Assembly (NCBI RefSeq): GCF_012985205.1 | Contig: NZ_JABEKS010000001.1 | Location: 2,108,001 to 2,172,000 of the forward strand | Source: Planctomonas sp. JC2975 | GTDB lineage: Bacteria; Actinomycetota; Actinomycetes; Actinomycetales; Microbacteriaceae | Length of the DNA stretch: 64,000 bases | Direction: 5' to 3' | Part shown: positions 7,965 through 17,689 of the stretch, one piece after another | Layout of the letters: the number at the start of each line of letters is the position of its first letter | Numbering within the stretch: position 1 is the stretch's first letter | Made by a program: the position numbers and the translations under genes | The notes under the pieces: generated by a model | What the model was told of the DNA's origin: nothing | What the model saw: the letters and a program-made list of their open reading frames with translations, nothing else | Database searches by the model: none

Positions 7965-10715
7965 GTGCGTGGGGGTGTTGCACGGTGGAAGCGTGGGGTT
8001 GCTTCACAAGGAGTGAAGCAAGCGGTCGCGTACGCCTTCGGCGGTGTCTGTGACGCCACCCTGACCGCGAAAGATGCTGCTGGGGTGATTGCCGCGGCGG
8101 ACTACGCAGACGCTGTCATGACCAGGTACATCTGCGAGAACGGGTCCATCCGCGACGACCTCCTCAGTCGGAAACAGCTGCGGGATTGGGTCGACGGCCT
8201 CGACCCCCTCACCGGTGAGCGGCGTGGTCGGGACCTGGAGTCGCCGGTCGCTGATCTGGTGTTGGATGCGACGGTGAACGCGCCGAAGTCGTTCTCCATC
8301 GCGGCCATGCTCGACCCTGAGTTGAATGCGGCGTTCGAGGATCTGCAGGACCGGCTGAGGGACCGGATCATCCACCTGTGGCAGAACGAGCTCAACGCTC
8401 GTCGCGGGAAGGGCGGCCTGATTCGGGAGGACCTGGCTCGGGTCGAGGTTGTCGAGCTGAAGCATGAACGGTCGCGGTCGTTGGATCCGCACAAGCACCG
8501 CCACCTGTGGTTGAACGTCAAAGTCCAAGGCCAAGACGGGAAGTGGTCGAATCTGGACACCCGGGTCGCTCTTCGGTTCCAGAACGCGGTGAACGCCGAG
8601 GGTGACCTTGCAGCGCGTACTGACCCGGCCTGGGTTCGCGCGTTGGCCGCCAAGGGGTACACGCTCAGCAAGGAAGGGGAGATCGAACAGCTCGCGCATC
8701 TGGTGCGGCCGTTGTCGAAGCGGTCAGCCCAGATCGAGACCAACCGTGCCGGCCGGTTGGAGTGGTGGCGGTCCCAGCATCCTGGTGAGGAAGCCTCCCG
8801 AGATGTGCTGAACCAGATCGACCGCTGGGCGTGGGCCACCGGACGACCCGACAAGCCCCATGAGCTGGACGAGGACGACTGGGCCGGCCAAGTCCGCGCC
8901 GAAGTCATGGCGGCCGACCCGGCCATGTCCCGGCCACGGCCAGCGGTCACCGTCGCTGCCACAGCCATTGCGGACATTGACCTCGACCTGGTGGCCGCAC
9001 GCGCGGTGGTGGATGCGGATGACCGCTCCACCGGGACCGGTGGCCGCTTCTCGGTGTTCGACGTCCGCGCCGGCGTCCTCCGCGCACTCTCGGGTACCGG
9101 TGTCGTCAAGGACAGGCAGGTCCTTGATCGGCTCGTGGCCGACCTGGTCGCAAGAGCGGTGTCCGCGCACACCATCCGCCTGCTCGAGGACGAGGTCGTG
9201 CCGAATCATGTGAAGCACCTGGTGGCCACCCAAACCGCGGTCGCGAAGAACACGCTCGCGCACCAACTCGAACTCCTCCCCACCACTGGAGGTCCGGCAC
9301 CCGCTGCCGCTATCACTCAGATCGCGGCAGTGGTCAGCCCGGACAAGACACTCGACGAGGGACAGCTTGCCGGTGCCAGCACCATCGCAGGGACCAGCAG
9401 CCTGGTCACGATCATCGGCGCAGCGGGAACCGGGAAGACCACGATGCTGAAAGCCGCCGCCGCGGCGCTGCACCTGCAGCGGCGACGCATGGTCGTCGTC
9501 GCCCCGACGAAGAAGGCGGCGACCATCGCCGGCCGGGAAACCGGCGCCGACGCATCATCCCTCCACCAACTCCTCCATGCCTACGGATGGCGATGGGCCG
9601 AGGACGACGCTGGACGAACCACCTGGACACGGCTTTCGATGGGTGATCTAGATCCGGCCACGGGGCACACCTACACCGGACCGGGCGATAAGGCGGTGCG
9701 GCGTGGGGATCGGATCGTGGTTGATGAGGCAGGGATGCTCGACCTCGACACCGCCAACGCCCTCGTGGCTCTCGGCCACGAGACCGGTGCTGGCCTGGCC
9801 GCGGTCGGTGACCCCAACCAGGCGCTCCCCGTCGGGCATTCCGGCGCCATGGAACTGATGAGACGCAACACCGGCTTCAACGTCGAACTCACCGACATCC
9901 ACCGGTTCAAGGACCCAGCCTGGGCCGAACTCACCCGGGAGATCCGCGACGCCCACGGTGCGCGGGAACGCGACCAAATTGCAGCACGGTTGGTGGAAGG
10001 CGGTCACGTCAAGCTCGTCAACAACAGCCACGACGCACTCCACGCCATGGTGGACGGGTGGTTCGACGCGACCAAAAGCCGTGCCACGATCTCGCTCGTT
10101 ACCGCCACCCACGCCGAAGCCCAAGCAATCGGAGAAGCCATCCAAGCCCGACGCATCCAGGAAGGCTCACTGAACACTGACAGGATCGCGACCGGTCAGG
10201 GCGGTCAGACTCTATTCGAGGGCGATGCGGTCCAAACCCGGCGCAACGACTCCCGAGCCGGGGTCGAGAACCGGCAGAACTGGATCGTCAGCCGCATCCG
10301 CAACGACAGCATCCTCCTCACCTCAACGAGTGACTCCAGCCAAGCCCGACAGATCAGCCACGAATATGCGGCGGGACATCTCCACCTCGGATATGCCTCC
10401 ACCGTCTACGGCGCCCAGGGAGAAACGACCGACCGATCCATTGTCGGACCCGAGGTGGACGCCGCCGGCCTCTACGTCGGCCTCACACGCGGACGACACG
10501 ACAACAGCGCCGTACTCGTCGCCGCTACCGCCAGAGCAGCAACGGCCGAACTGGCCGACATTCTACGACGCGAAACTCCGGAGCCCGGTCTCGATGATTC
10601 GCTACACGTAGCTTGGGCTGAACTCCACAAGTCTGCGACGCAAGCCAGTCTCGCGAACCAAGGTCGGTCACCGGACGAGACTCGCGCTAGTACCGCAAGT
10701 GCGCTCGGACTTTAG
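7965..10715 (+). CDS. MobF/TrwC-type conjugative relaxase-helicase
   Basis: This 916-residue protein joins an N-terminal HUH relaxase domain to a superfamily-1 helicase. The metal-binding triad is HKHRH at residues 176-180 and a candidate nucleophilic Tyr is at about 23. Walker A GAAGTGKT is at 485-492, Walker B IVVDEAGM at about 573-580, and the C-terminal helicase motifs YASTVYGAQGETTD and YVGLTRGRH are near 820-855. In known systems it nicks oriT, stays bound to the 5' end and unwinds the strand for transfer. Start is GTG at 7965. No coupling protein or type IV secretion genes are in the window, so the island would be mobilised by a helper. The gene looks intact; its stop overlaps that of the convergent gene. 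Confidence 0.85.
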   Translation: MRGGVARWKRGVASQGVKQAVAYAFGGVCDATLTAKDAAGVIAAADYADAVMTRYICENGSIRDDLLSRKQLRDWVDGLDPLTGERRGRDLESPVADLVLDATVNAPKSFSIAAMLDPELNAAFEDLQDRLRDRIIHLWQNELNARRGKGGLIREDLARVEVVELKHERSRSLDPHKHRHLWLNVKVQGQDGKWSNLDTRVALRFQNAVNAEGDLAARTDPAWVRALAAKGYTLSKEGEIEQLAHLVRPLSKRSAQIETNRAGRLEWWRSQHPGEEASRDVLNQIDRWAWATGRPDKPHELDEDDWAGQVRAEVMAADPAMSRPRPAVTVAATAIADIDLDLVAARAVVDADDRSTGTGGRFSVFDVRAGVLRALSGTGVVKDRQVLDRLVADLVARAVSAHTIRLLEDEVVPNHVKHLVATQTAVAKNTLAHQLELLPTTGGPAPAAAITQIAAVVSPDKTLDEGQLAGASTIAGTSSLVTIIGAAGTGKTTMLKAAAAALHLQRRRMVVVAPTKKAATIAGRETGADASSLHQLLHAYGWRWAEDDAGRTTWTRLSMGDLDPATGHTYTGPGDKAVRRGDRIVVDEAGMLDLDTANALVALGHETGAGLAAVGDPNQALPVGHSGAMELMRRNTGFNVELTDIHRFKDPAWAELTREIRDAHGARERDQIAARLVEGGHVKLVNNSHDALHAMVDGWFDATKSRATISLVTATHAEAQAIGEAIQARRIQEGSLNTDRIATGQGGQTLFEGDAVQTRRNDSRAGVENRQNWIVSRIRNDSILLTSTSDSSQARQISHEYAAGHLHLGYASTVYGAQGETTDRSIVGPEVDAAGLYVGLTRGRHDNSAVLVAATARAATAELADILRRETPEPGLDDSLHVAWAELHKSATQASLANQGRSPDETRASTASALGL

Positions 10716-11110
10716 GGAAGTACGCACGACCGGCATATTGGAAATGCGAGCTGGTTCCTCGGCTCGATTCCGCCACGTCGCGCGTCAAACATGATGGCCG
10801 CGATGCCTAGGCGATCTGCCTCCATTGCCGCGTCGGGTAAGCATCCTCCGGAGTGGAAAATTAGGCCCTTGCGGCCATCGGACGCCACCAGTGCCGCAGC
10901 CCGATCCACCAGTGGCAGCCCGATGTTGCCGCGACTGTTGTCAACCAGGGCGACGTATCGCGAACTGTACAGATCACAGACCGTCGCTGCAGTGCCGGTC
11001 GCCTCCACTGTGTCGGGTTGGCCGAGGTACAGCATCCACTCGCGACAGAGTTCGACAGCTTCCTGATTCGAGACTCCGTCAGGACGAGGAGCAGGTCGCG
11101 TGCGGTCCAT
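10712..11110 (-). CDS. Mrr-like restriction endonuclease-fold protein, catalytically doubtful
   Basis: The 132-residue product has the outline of an Mrr_cat PD-(D/E)xK domain: helix EAVELCREWMLYLG, a strand with SSRYVALVDN, then KGLIFHSGGC and a helix AAMEADRLGIAAIMFDA. In active Mrr proteins the central strand reads (E/Q)-x-K; here it is ALVDN, without the Lys, and the upstream Asp is uncertain. It may therefore bind DNA without cutting it, or be decaying. The ATG at 11110 was chosen; the frame stays open to 11182. It converges with the relaxase, with stops overlapping by three bases. The fold call rests on pattern only. Confidence 0.45.
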   Translation of the reverse strand: MDRTRPAPRPDGVSNQEAVELCREWMLYLGQPDTVEATGTAATVCDLYSSRYVALVDNSRGNIGLPLVDRAAALVASDGRKGLIFHSGGCLPDAAMEADRLGIAAIMFDARRGGIEPRNQLAFPICRSCVLP

Positions 11111-11634
11111 ACACCCATCATCACGCGGGCACAGGACGCAAGACTCCTTAAACCATGCCCGGGTCTGCTGCGGTGGACCCAAACGGCGGCTCGTCGCCGC
11201 TTATACCAGGTGATCCGCGGTTCCCAGCCCCGTCCGCGCCACAGTTCACAGAGACGGTTATGCCTCCCCATACGTACGATCGAGCCGACACCCTAAGCAG
11301 ACACCAAAAAAGCGCCCGATCCTCGAAACAGGGTCGAGGCGTCGAGTGTCACGTAACCCGATCGGCTTACGGACGCTCCGACACGTAACAAGGCATTGGA
11401 GATATCCATCGCGCGGCTTAGCGGCGCATCTCGCTGAAGTACTGGGCTGCTCGCGGAGTTACCGGTCAGGCTGGCGCGGGGTGAGGGACCGGTTTGCAGG
11501 CCGCGCTTTCCGGCCGGGCGTACAACGACGATCCGAGCTACGACGATGGAGCATTACAGCCGATGGTCAGCTCCGTAACTAAGCTGGAGCAAGCGAGTGT
11601 GCTCGGGTACGCCGGACGTGTTGCATCAGCAGCC
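11111..11634. other. Gap without a convincing gene
   Basis: Neither strand shows a plausible protein, ribosome site or known RNA. GTGTC (11346-11350) and GACAC (11379-11383), each beside ACGTAAC, form a weak repeat pair. Confidence 0.3.
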
Positions 11635-14223
11635 TCAGGAAGCCTTACCTTCGTTCAGCCTCTTCAGCTCCTGGAGCTCGGCCCATTGTCTTTCCAGTCC
11701 GGCAAGAGTCGGACTGACGCCCTGAGTGATGAGCGCTTGCGAGTGGCCGTCGATGTACCGACAGGCTTCCTCGAAAATCACACCAATCTTGGGGATGATC
11801 TCGCCGAGCTTGTCAATGTTGATGTTGCCGAGCGTTGTCATCTGGACGTGGGCCTGATATCGCCGAGTTACGCCCTTGAGCAACTCATCCTCTGTAAAGA
11901 CCTCGCACCAGGAGCGAAGGTGGCTGTATCCGGTATGGACCAGAGCATCCCGGGCTTCGCCGTCCAACTGCTTGGCGGCCTGGATGGTGTTGTTGATCCG
12001 TGCCTTGATCGCGTTCAAGGAGTCGATGCGTGGTCCGGTGGCACGGGATACGTTGCCCTTGCCGCTTTCGTCAGTGACCTGGAAGTAGGCGCACCGTTTG
12101 GATTTCTCGAATAGTGCGAGAAGCGTCGTGGCGAACAGGATGTCGTGAGTGAAGACGATGACCTGGTTGTCGTCGGCCAGTCGAGCGATGCGCTGGGCTA
12201 CTTCCTTGATCCGACGGTGGTCGAGGCTTGACACCGGATCATCGAAGATCACGGGCGCCGTGATGCCCGCGAGGCGTGCCTCGGCGAGGAAGTCTGCCAG
12301 GGCCAACACCTTCTGCTCGCCCTCGGACAGCACCTTGGACGGCTTGTGCTTGCCGCTCAGCACCTTGCGGCGCTGTGCCTTGCCCTCTCGCCCGACGAAC
12401 TGAACCCTGAGCGACGGTGCGCGGAGCGCTTCGCACTCCTCGAGGAAAAGCGTATCGAAGCTCTGGTTAATCAACTGGTCGCTGGCGATCTTGGCAAGCG
12501 CGGTCACGGATCGGCCAAGGCCAGGTAGTGGGCGCTTGAGTGTCTTAAGGCGATCGGCCTCTTTCGCGCTCCTGACCTGCGTCTCAATCAGCGACCAGGA
12601 CTTGCCCAACTCCACGGCGTCCTTGAGCTCGAGCAGCTCTTCCTGCTTCTCAGCCAGTGCCTCGGTTCGGCCCTTCTGCAGTGCCTCCAACTCCGAGACG
12701 CTGTTGCCCACGGTGGTCAGCGCAGTGCCGACATCGGCCAGGGGGCTGGCCACGAGTTTGGCAATCTGGGTGCTGACTGGCTGGCCGGCGGCAGCCGCCG
12801 TGGCGGCGGCGCTTCGTGCGCCTTCAATCGTTTCAACCTGAGTGAAGTAATTCGGGCGCTCGCTTGGATCGGCGTCCTTGTATTGCTGGATGAACGACGT
12901 CATCTCGTTGCCTTGGAGCGCGGCAACCTCTCGCTTGAAACCACCGAGCGTGGTGTCGTTGGCGCGGATGTCCGCCGAGATCTTGTCCTCAAGATAGGTC
13001 GAGTAGCGAGTGAGTAGGTCGCGCGCCGGATCGAGCAGAGGTTGGCGGCAGTAGAGACAGCGGTCTGCGTCGTGCGCCTCAACTTCAACGAGGTGCTGGC
13101 GGTACGTCTCGCCGGCCTCGATGAAGTCGTTCCAAGTGTCGTCGGGTTCAGCTGGCAGGTCCGCAGCTGCGAAAAGCTCGCGGCGGAAGGTCTCGTAGTC
13201 GGTCGTGAGCTGCGCGCGCGTTGCCAGTGTCTCGTTGTACTTGACCTGCTCGAAGCCAAGCAGCACATCGGCGGTGGTCACTGCCTCCGACAGAACTCGC
13301 TGCTCGCTCTTGAGGCCGGTGATCTGGGCACCCATCGTGTTGGCGCGCAGGGCCGCAACACCCTGGGTCAGGGCATCGAGCTGTTGATCGACATCAGATC
13401 CGCTCTTGGCTTTGGTCTTGAGGTCGGCGAGGTCGGTGGAAGCACCGATGGTCTCGATCAGCGGGTAGATCGTCGATCCGCGCTGGAACCTGGGGAGCAT
13501 TCCCGATCCGCTCGAACCAAGCTCGGAGATAGCAGCATCGATCTGAGCTGTTACCGCCTGGATTGCAGTCGTGACGTCGTTGAAGAGCGCCAGCGAGGCC
13601 GGGGTGTAGACGTAATCCAGGTCTTCGTCGAGGTGGGTGCGCACGGCGGGACTGTCGAAGATTGACATCCGCGTGAACGGCGACACGCCCAGCTCGCCTG
13701 TCCAGGTCAGAGTTTCAGCGTCTTCACCAAGCTTGAACTCGAGCTTGGCGGACTGTGCCTCCGAGGTGTCGGCGTCGATGTTGCCGAGGATTGTGTCAGC
13801 GGTACGGCTGTTGGCCAGAGCTTTGAAGATGCGTGAGTAGCCCGTCTTGCCGGTGCCGTTCTCCCCGTAGAGGATCGTCAGACCCTCATGAGGCTCGATC
13901 AGTGCACCCGCCACCAGTGCATTCACACCACGCACTTCCGAAAGCCGGGTCAGCGACAGGGGGGGTGCCAACTCGTCCTGACGAGCCTCGATATCAAGCA
14001 GCGGAACGGCCGGAAGCTCCCGCTCGTCGATCGCCTTCTCCTGCCGGAATAGCTGGTAGGCCTTCTCGACCACAGAACTTTCGACCGGGCGTCCCGTAGC
14101 GATCACTTCGGCGACAATCAAGCGCACCCACTCGTCGTTGGCGTTCGCCCACTCAGCGAGTTGCGCCCGAGGGTCGATCAGCTCGGTGGACTCGGCGGAT
14201 TCGGCCTCAGTCGGCATAGTCAT
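11635..14223 (-). CDS. AAA_13/RloC-like ATPase linked to the type I restriction genes
   Basis: The 862-residue protein is an ABC/SMC-type ATPase split by a long helical insert. Walker A GENGTGKT is at 120-127, ABC-signature-like LSEGEQ at 632-637, Walker B and D-loop VIFDDPVSSLD at 658-668, and switch His at 693 (FTHD). A CxxC pair (CLYC, 389-392) in mid-insert resembles the zinc hook of Rad50 and RloC. After the ATPase come LRSWCEVF (R770, E774) and H792. Anticodon nucleases PrrC/RloC use an Arg-x3-Glu plus His triad, but their His lies farther away, so tRNase activity is only a possibility. It is the last gene in the direction of hsdR, separated from it by a decayed region. RloC-type genes are known to cluster with type I systems, where the ATPase senses DNA damage or antirestriction. 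Confidence 0.65.
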   Translation of the reverse strand: MTMPTEAESAESTELIDPRAQLAEWANANDEWVRLIVAEVIATGRPVESSVVEKAYQLFRQEKAIDERELPAVPLLDIEARQDELAPPLSLTRLSEVRGVNALVAGALIEPHEGLTILYGENGTGKTGYSRIFKALANSRTADTILGNIDADTSEAQSAKLEFKLGEDAETLTWTGELGVSPFTRMSIFDSPAVRTHLDEDLDYVYTPASLALFNDVTTAIQAVTAQIDAAISELGSSGSGMLPRFQRGSTIYPLIETIGASTDLADLKTKAKSGSDVDQQLDALTQGVAALRANTMGAQITGLKSEQRVLSEAVTTADVLLGFEQVKYNETLATRAQLTTDYETFRRELFAAADLPAEPDDTWNDFIEAGETYRQHLVEVEAHDADRCLYCRQPLLDPARDLLTRYSTYLEDKISADIRANDTTLGGFKREVAALQGNEMTSFIQQYKDADPSERPNYFTQVETIEGARSAAATAAAAGQPVSTQIAKLVASPLADVGTALTTVGNSVSELEALQKGRTEALAEKQEELLELKDAVELGKSWSLIETQVRSAKEADRLKTLKRPLPGLGRSVTALAKIASDQLINQSFDTLFLEECEALRAPSLRVQFVGREGKAQRRKVLSGKHKPSKVLSEGEQKVLALADFLAEARLAGITAPVIFDDPVSSLDHRRIKEVAQRIARLADDNQVIVFTHDILFATTLLALFEKSKRCAYFQVTDESGKGNVSRATGPRIDSLNAIKARINNTIQAAKQLDGEARDALVHTGYSHLRSWCEVFTEDELLKGVTRRYQAHVQMTTLGNINIDKLGEIIPKIGVIFEEACRYIDGHSQALITQGVSPTLAGLERQWAELQELKRLNEGKAS

Positions 14224-14289
14224 TAGGCGCGCCCCTTAAGCGGTGCATCGGCATTGATCCAGCTTGACGGCCGGCGCCGATGGCATCCC

Positions 14290-14602
14290 TCAGGACCCAC
14301 CCACTGCGTGTCCGGCGTAGACAACGACGATCAGCATGTTGTCCTCGAAGAGATATAGCACCGGTAGTCCAGCGAGCGCACACGCCACCTGGGGCGTTCC
14401 TGGCTGGCTTTCCGTTCTTGTTGGAGATCGTTTGGCTCTCGCTCAAGCTCCCGTGCCGAGCGGCTCGAAGTGCTGATGAAGGGGCCCTCGGCTTGTCGAT
14501 CAAGACGAGCGGAAACCGTTCTCGCGCAGGAATGGGAAATCCCACTTCGATGCCTGGTGAGATCACTCGCACTGACGACAACTTTGCCCTCGAGGAGGAG
14601 CA
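14290..14602 (-). pseudogene. Remnant of a RelE/ParE-type toxin region
   Basis: Two minus-strand frames together read PRWRVRSLDYR and VLYLFEDNMLIVVVYAGH, the central signature of RelE/ParE toxins (WR(V/I)R-x-G-(D/E)YR-x-x-Y followed by a Val/Ile-rich strand and GHR). The frames do not join, the expected G before DYR is L, and the upstream part does not resemble the toxin's first helices. It fills the space between hsdR and the RloC-like gene and may mark an insertion there. Only the core is convincing. Confidence 0.4.
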
Positions 14603-17600
14603 TCAGCTCACGTCGTCGAGTTCGTCGCGGATGGCAGTGTAGAGGCTTTTGGCGAAGAGCTTGGAAAAGGCGGCTTTGGTCTGTTCGTTCTTGAAGACCT
14701 GAGTGAGGAACGTCTCGTTGTCGCCGTGCTTCTCGATCGCTTTGTCCGAGGCGCGGTTGCCGTAGGCGAGCGAGAAGTTCTCCAGCGTGTTGTTCAGCGC
14801 CATCTCGCGCACGGAGTCGTCGCGCTTCTCCGAGTCCACGAGGCCGCGGATCAGGTCGCTGTCGGTCCAGTCAGTGCCGAAGGCGTCGTTGAATTCTTTG
14901 AGGATGACTTCCCAGGTCGCCAACACGGGCGGGACCTGGGGGCCGGTTCCGTCGCTGACAGCAGCGGCGAGCACCACGTCGCCGTCCGAGTCGCCGAGCG
15001 ACAGATCATGCTCACCCGATTGCGTGATCCGCAGGTGAGTCATCGCGACGTCGCCGAGGTCGATTCCGGGACTGGGGGCGTCCTCCAGCAGTGCCTTGAG
15101 TTCGCGTAGCAGGAACTTCCCGAACAGGTACAGCTTCTCGAGCTCGGCATCCGGGTAGGCGATGATCTGGCCGAGGAAGGCGTACTGCCGCTCGAAGGAG
15201 TCCAGCAGTTTCACGAACTCCCGCGCCCGGTCGGAGTCGGCGGCCAGCAGTGACGCGAACCGCCCGCGGGCCAGCCCGAGCAGCACGTACAACTTCGCGT
15301 GCGCTCGCGCCTCGATCTCTGCCGCCGTGTTCTTGATCGATAGGAACGCGATCGCGTACGCATCGATCTCATCGTCGCGCAGGATTTGGTACCCAAGAAG
15401 CCGCGTCTGCAGCTGATACAGCGTGTTCGGCTCGGCCGGCTCGCCGACGGTCGTGGCGAAGAACGGTTTGAACGCGTCCCGGATGTCGTCGGCCTGGTTC
15501 GCGAAGTCGAGGACGAACACGTCGTCCTGCGACTTCAGCGGGTGCGTGCGGTTCAGCCGCGACAGGGTCTGCACGGCGGCGACCCCGGTGAGCTTCTTGT
15601 CGACATACATCGCCGACAGCAGCGGCTGGTCGAAGCCCGTCTGGTATTTGTCCGCGACCACGAGGATCGAGTACACCGGCTGCCCCGCCGCCGACCGGTC
15701 GTCCGCTCGCGTGTATGCGAACTTGGCCGGCAGCTGGGATTCGGGGAATCCGTTCACGCTCGACTCTGTGAAGGCGACGTTGTCGACGTTCAGCGAACCG
15801 GAGAACGCCACGAGCGCGCGCACCTGCCCTTCCATCCCCTGCTCGCGGATGGAGGCGTCGATCGCCTGGTACAGCCGCAGCGCGTGCAGCCGGGAACGGG
15901 TCACGACAATCGCCTTTGCGCGCCCGCCGATGCGGTGCGCGACGTGCGCAGTGAAGTGATTCACGATCACCTCGGCCCGCTGCGCGAGGTTCGTCGGGTG
16001 CAACGAGGCGTACCGGGCCAGGGCGCCAGCAGCTTTCTTCTTGTCCACGTCATCCGTGGCATCTGCGGCACCCCTAACCAGCTTGTAATAGGTGCCGTAC
16101 GTCACGTAGTTCGCCAGCACGTCGAGGATGAAACCCTCCTGGATCGCCTGCCGCATCGAGTACACGTGGAACGGGTAATTCTTCGGGTCGCCGTTGGCAT
16201 CCACACCCGGCGTACCGAACAGTTCGAGGGTCTTGCTCTTCGGAGTGGCCGTGAACGCGAAGAACGACAAGTTCCCGTGCCGGCCCCGGGCTGCGGCCGC
16301 GAAGTACGCATCGTCTGCCGCATCCGCCTTGACCTCTGCGGCGCGATCGGATGCCTCGGCCGCCGCCAACGCGTCCGGCAGACTCCCGCCGACGGTCAGC
16401 ACCTTCTTCAGCTGCGCCTGCCCCTCGCCGGACGCCGAGGAGTGAGCCTCGTCGATGATCACCGCATACCTGCGGCCCGCAAGCGGGCCGAGCTTGTTCA
16501 CGACGTACGGGAACTTCTGCAGCGTGGTGATGATGACCTGCGCGGTCTGCCCCTCCAGCGCCGCAGCCAACTGGGCGGAGTCCTCTTCGATCTTCTGCAC
16601 CACTCCGGGCACGTGCTCGAACTGGTAGATCGTCTGCTGCAACTGGGCGTCCAGCACGCGCCGGTCGGTGATCACTACGACCTTGTCGAACACCTTCGCC
16701 TCTGGCCCCAGCACGGCCGCGTCATCGGACAGACCGGACGGGGCGGTATGCAGTTTGGACAGCCGATGCGCCAGCCACGCGATCGTGTTCGACTTACCCG
16801 ACCCGGCGGAGTGCTGCACGAGATAGTTCCGGCCCGCACCCCGCGCTGCGACGTCCGCGGCAATCGTCGTGACCGCATGGAACTGGTGGAAGCGCGGGAA
16901 GATCGTCGACTTGTCCTCGACGTGGACGAACCGTTGCAGGAGATCCAGCCACACCGGCTTCGCCCACACCTGCCGCCACAGGTAATCCGTGTCATACCCG
17001 GCAGGGTTCGTCGGGTTACCCTTCCCGCCGTCCACGCCAGGGCCATTCGTGCCCAGGTTGAACGGCAGGAACCTCGTGTCCGCCCCGGCGAGCCGGGTCG
17101 TCACGAACACCAGGTGCGGATCGACCGCGAAGTGCACCAGCGCGCGCTTCGCGAAGATCAGCGCCCTCGGGTCGCGGTCAGTGCGGTACTGCGCGATCGC
17201 GTGGTTCACGTTCTGGCCCGACAGTGGATTCTTCAGCTCCACCGTCGCGGTCGGGATGCCGTTCACGAACAGCACCACATCCAGCTCCTTGCCGCCGCCC
17301 GGCTCGTACGCGACCTGCCTGATTACCGACAAGACGTTGCCCGCGAACCGCTCCACCAGCACCGGGTTCACGGACGTCGGCGGCTCGAAGAACGCCAACC
17401 GCAACGCGACACCCGAATCCTTCACTCCATGGCGCAGCACATCGAGCGTGCCGCGGACATCGAGCTGGTTCGCGATCCGCGCGGCGACCTTCGCCTCCAC
17501 CTGCGGGCCGTAGTGCTTCTCGAGCATCGCGAACTCGTCCGGCTGCGTCCCACGCAGAAACTCGAATAGCTTCGGCAGGTCCAGGCCCAGAGTTCGGTCG

Positions 17601-17689
17601 TAATCCGGCGGCGTGCCCTTCACCCACCCCGCCGCCAGCAGATCCGCCTCGATCGCCGCCTCGAAGGCGGCCTCATCATGTACCGCCAT
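14603..17689 (-). CDS. hsdR: Type I restriction endonuclease subunit R
   Basis: The 1028-residue protein has the standard order. First is the endonuclease domain with Asp137 (KELDVV) and Glu151-Leu-Lys153 (VELKN). Next is a superfamily-2 translocase with Walker A HSAGSGKS (293-300), motif Ia region, DEAH (413-416) and FTATP at about 485. Later motifs include QTGFDQPLL near 690 and QTLSRLNR near 715. It translocates DNA and cuts when HsdM-HsdS meet an unmodified site. The ATG at 17689 shares a base with the hsdS stop (TGATG); a GTG at 17692 is the alternative. All key residues are present, so it should be active. It lies downstream of hsdM and hsdS in one operon. Confidence 0.95.
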   Translation of the reverse strand: MAVHDEAAFEAAIEADLLAAGWVKGTPPDYDRTLGLDLPKLFEFLRGTQPDEFAMLEKHYGPQVEAKVAARIANQLDVRGTLDVLRHGVKDSGVALRLAFFEPPTSVNPVLVERFAGNVLSVIRQVAYEPGGGKELDVVLFVNGIPTATVELKNPLSGQNVNHAIAQYRTDRDPRALIFAKRALVHFAVDPHLVFVTTRLAGADTRFLPFNLGTNGPGVDGGKGNPTNPAGYDTDYLWRQVWAKPVWLDLLQRFVHVEDKSTIFPRFHQFHAVTTIAADVAARGAGRNYLVQHSAGSGKSNTIAWLAHRLSKLHTAPSGLSDDAAVLGPEAKVFDKVVVITDRRVLDAQLQQTIYQFEHVPGVVQKIEEDSAQLAAALEGQTAQVIITTLQKFPYVVNKLGPLAGRRYAVIIDEAHSSASGEGQAQLKKVLTVGGSLPDALAAAEASDRAAEVKADAADDAYFAAAARGRHGNLSFFAFTATPKSKTLELFGTPGVDANGDPKNYPFHVYSMRQAIQEGFILDVLANYVTYGTYYKLVRGAADATDDVDKKKAAGALARYASLHPTNLAQRAEVIVNHFTAHVAHRIGGRAKAIVVTRSRLHALRLYQAIDASIREQGMEGQVRALVAFSGSLNVDNVAFTESSVNGFPESQLPAKFAYTRADDRSAAGQPVYSILVVADKYQTGFDQPLLSAMYVDKKLTGVAAVQTLSRLNRTHPLKSQDDVFVLDFANQADDIRDAFKPFFATTVGEPAEPNTLYQLQTRLLGYQILRDDEIDAYAIAFLSIKNTAAEIEARAHAKLYVLLGLARGRFASLLAADSDRAREFVKLLDSFERQYAFLGQIIAYPDAELEKLYLFGKFLLRELKALLEDAPSPGIDLGDVAMTHLRITQSGEHDLSLGDSDGDVVLAAAVSDGTGPQVPPVLATWEVILKEFNDAFGTDWTDSDLIRGLVDSEKRDDSVREMALNNTLENFSLAYGNRASDKAIEKHGDNETFLTQVFKNEQTKAAFSKLFAKSLYTAIRDELDDVS

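Noticed and set aside
15386-17569. 727-codon open frame antisense to hsdR
   Set aside because: Arg/His/Val-rich translation with no motifs; it mirrors the codon pattern of hsdR, which has all catalytic motifs.
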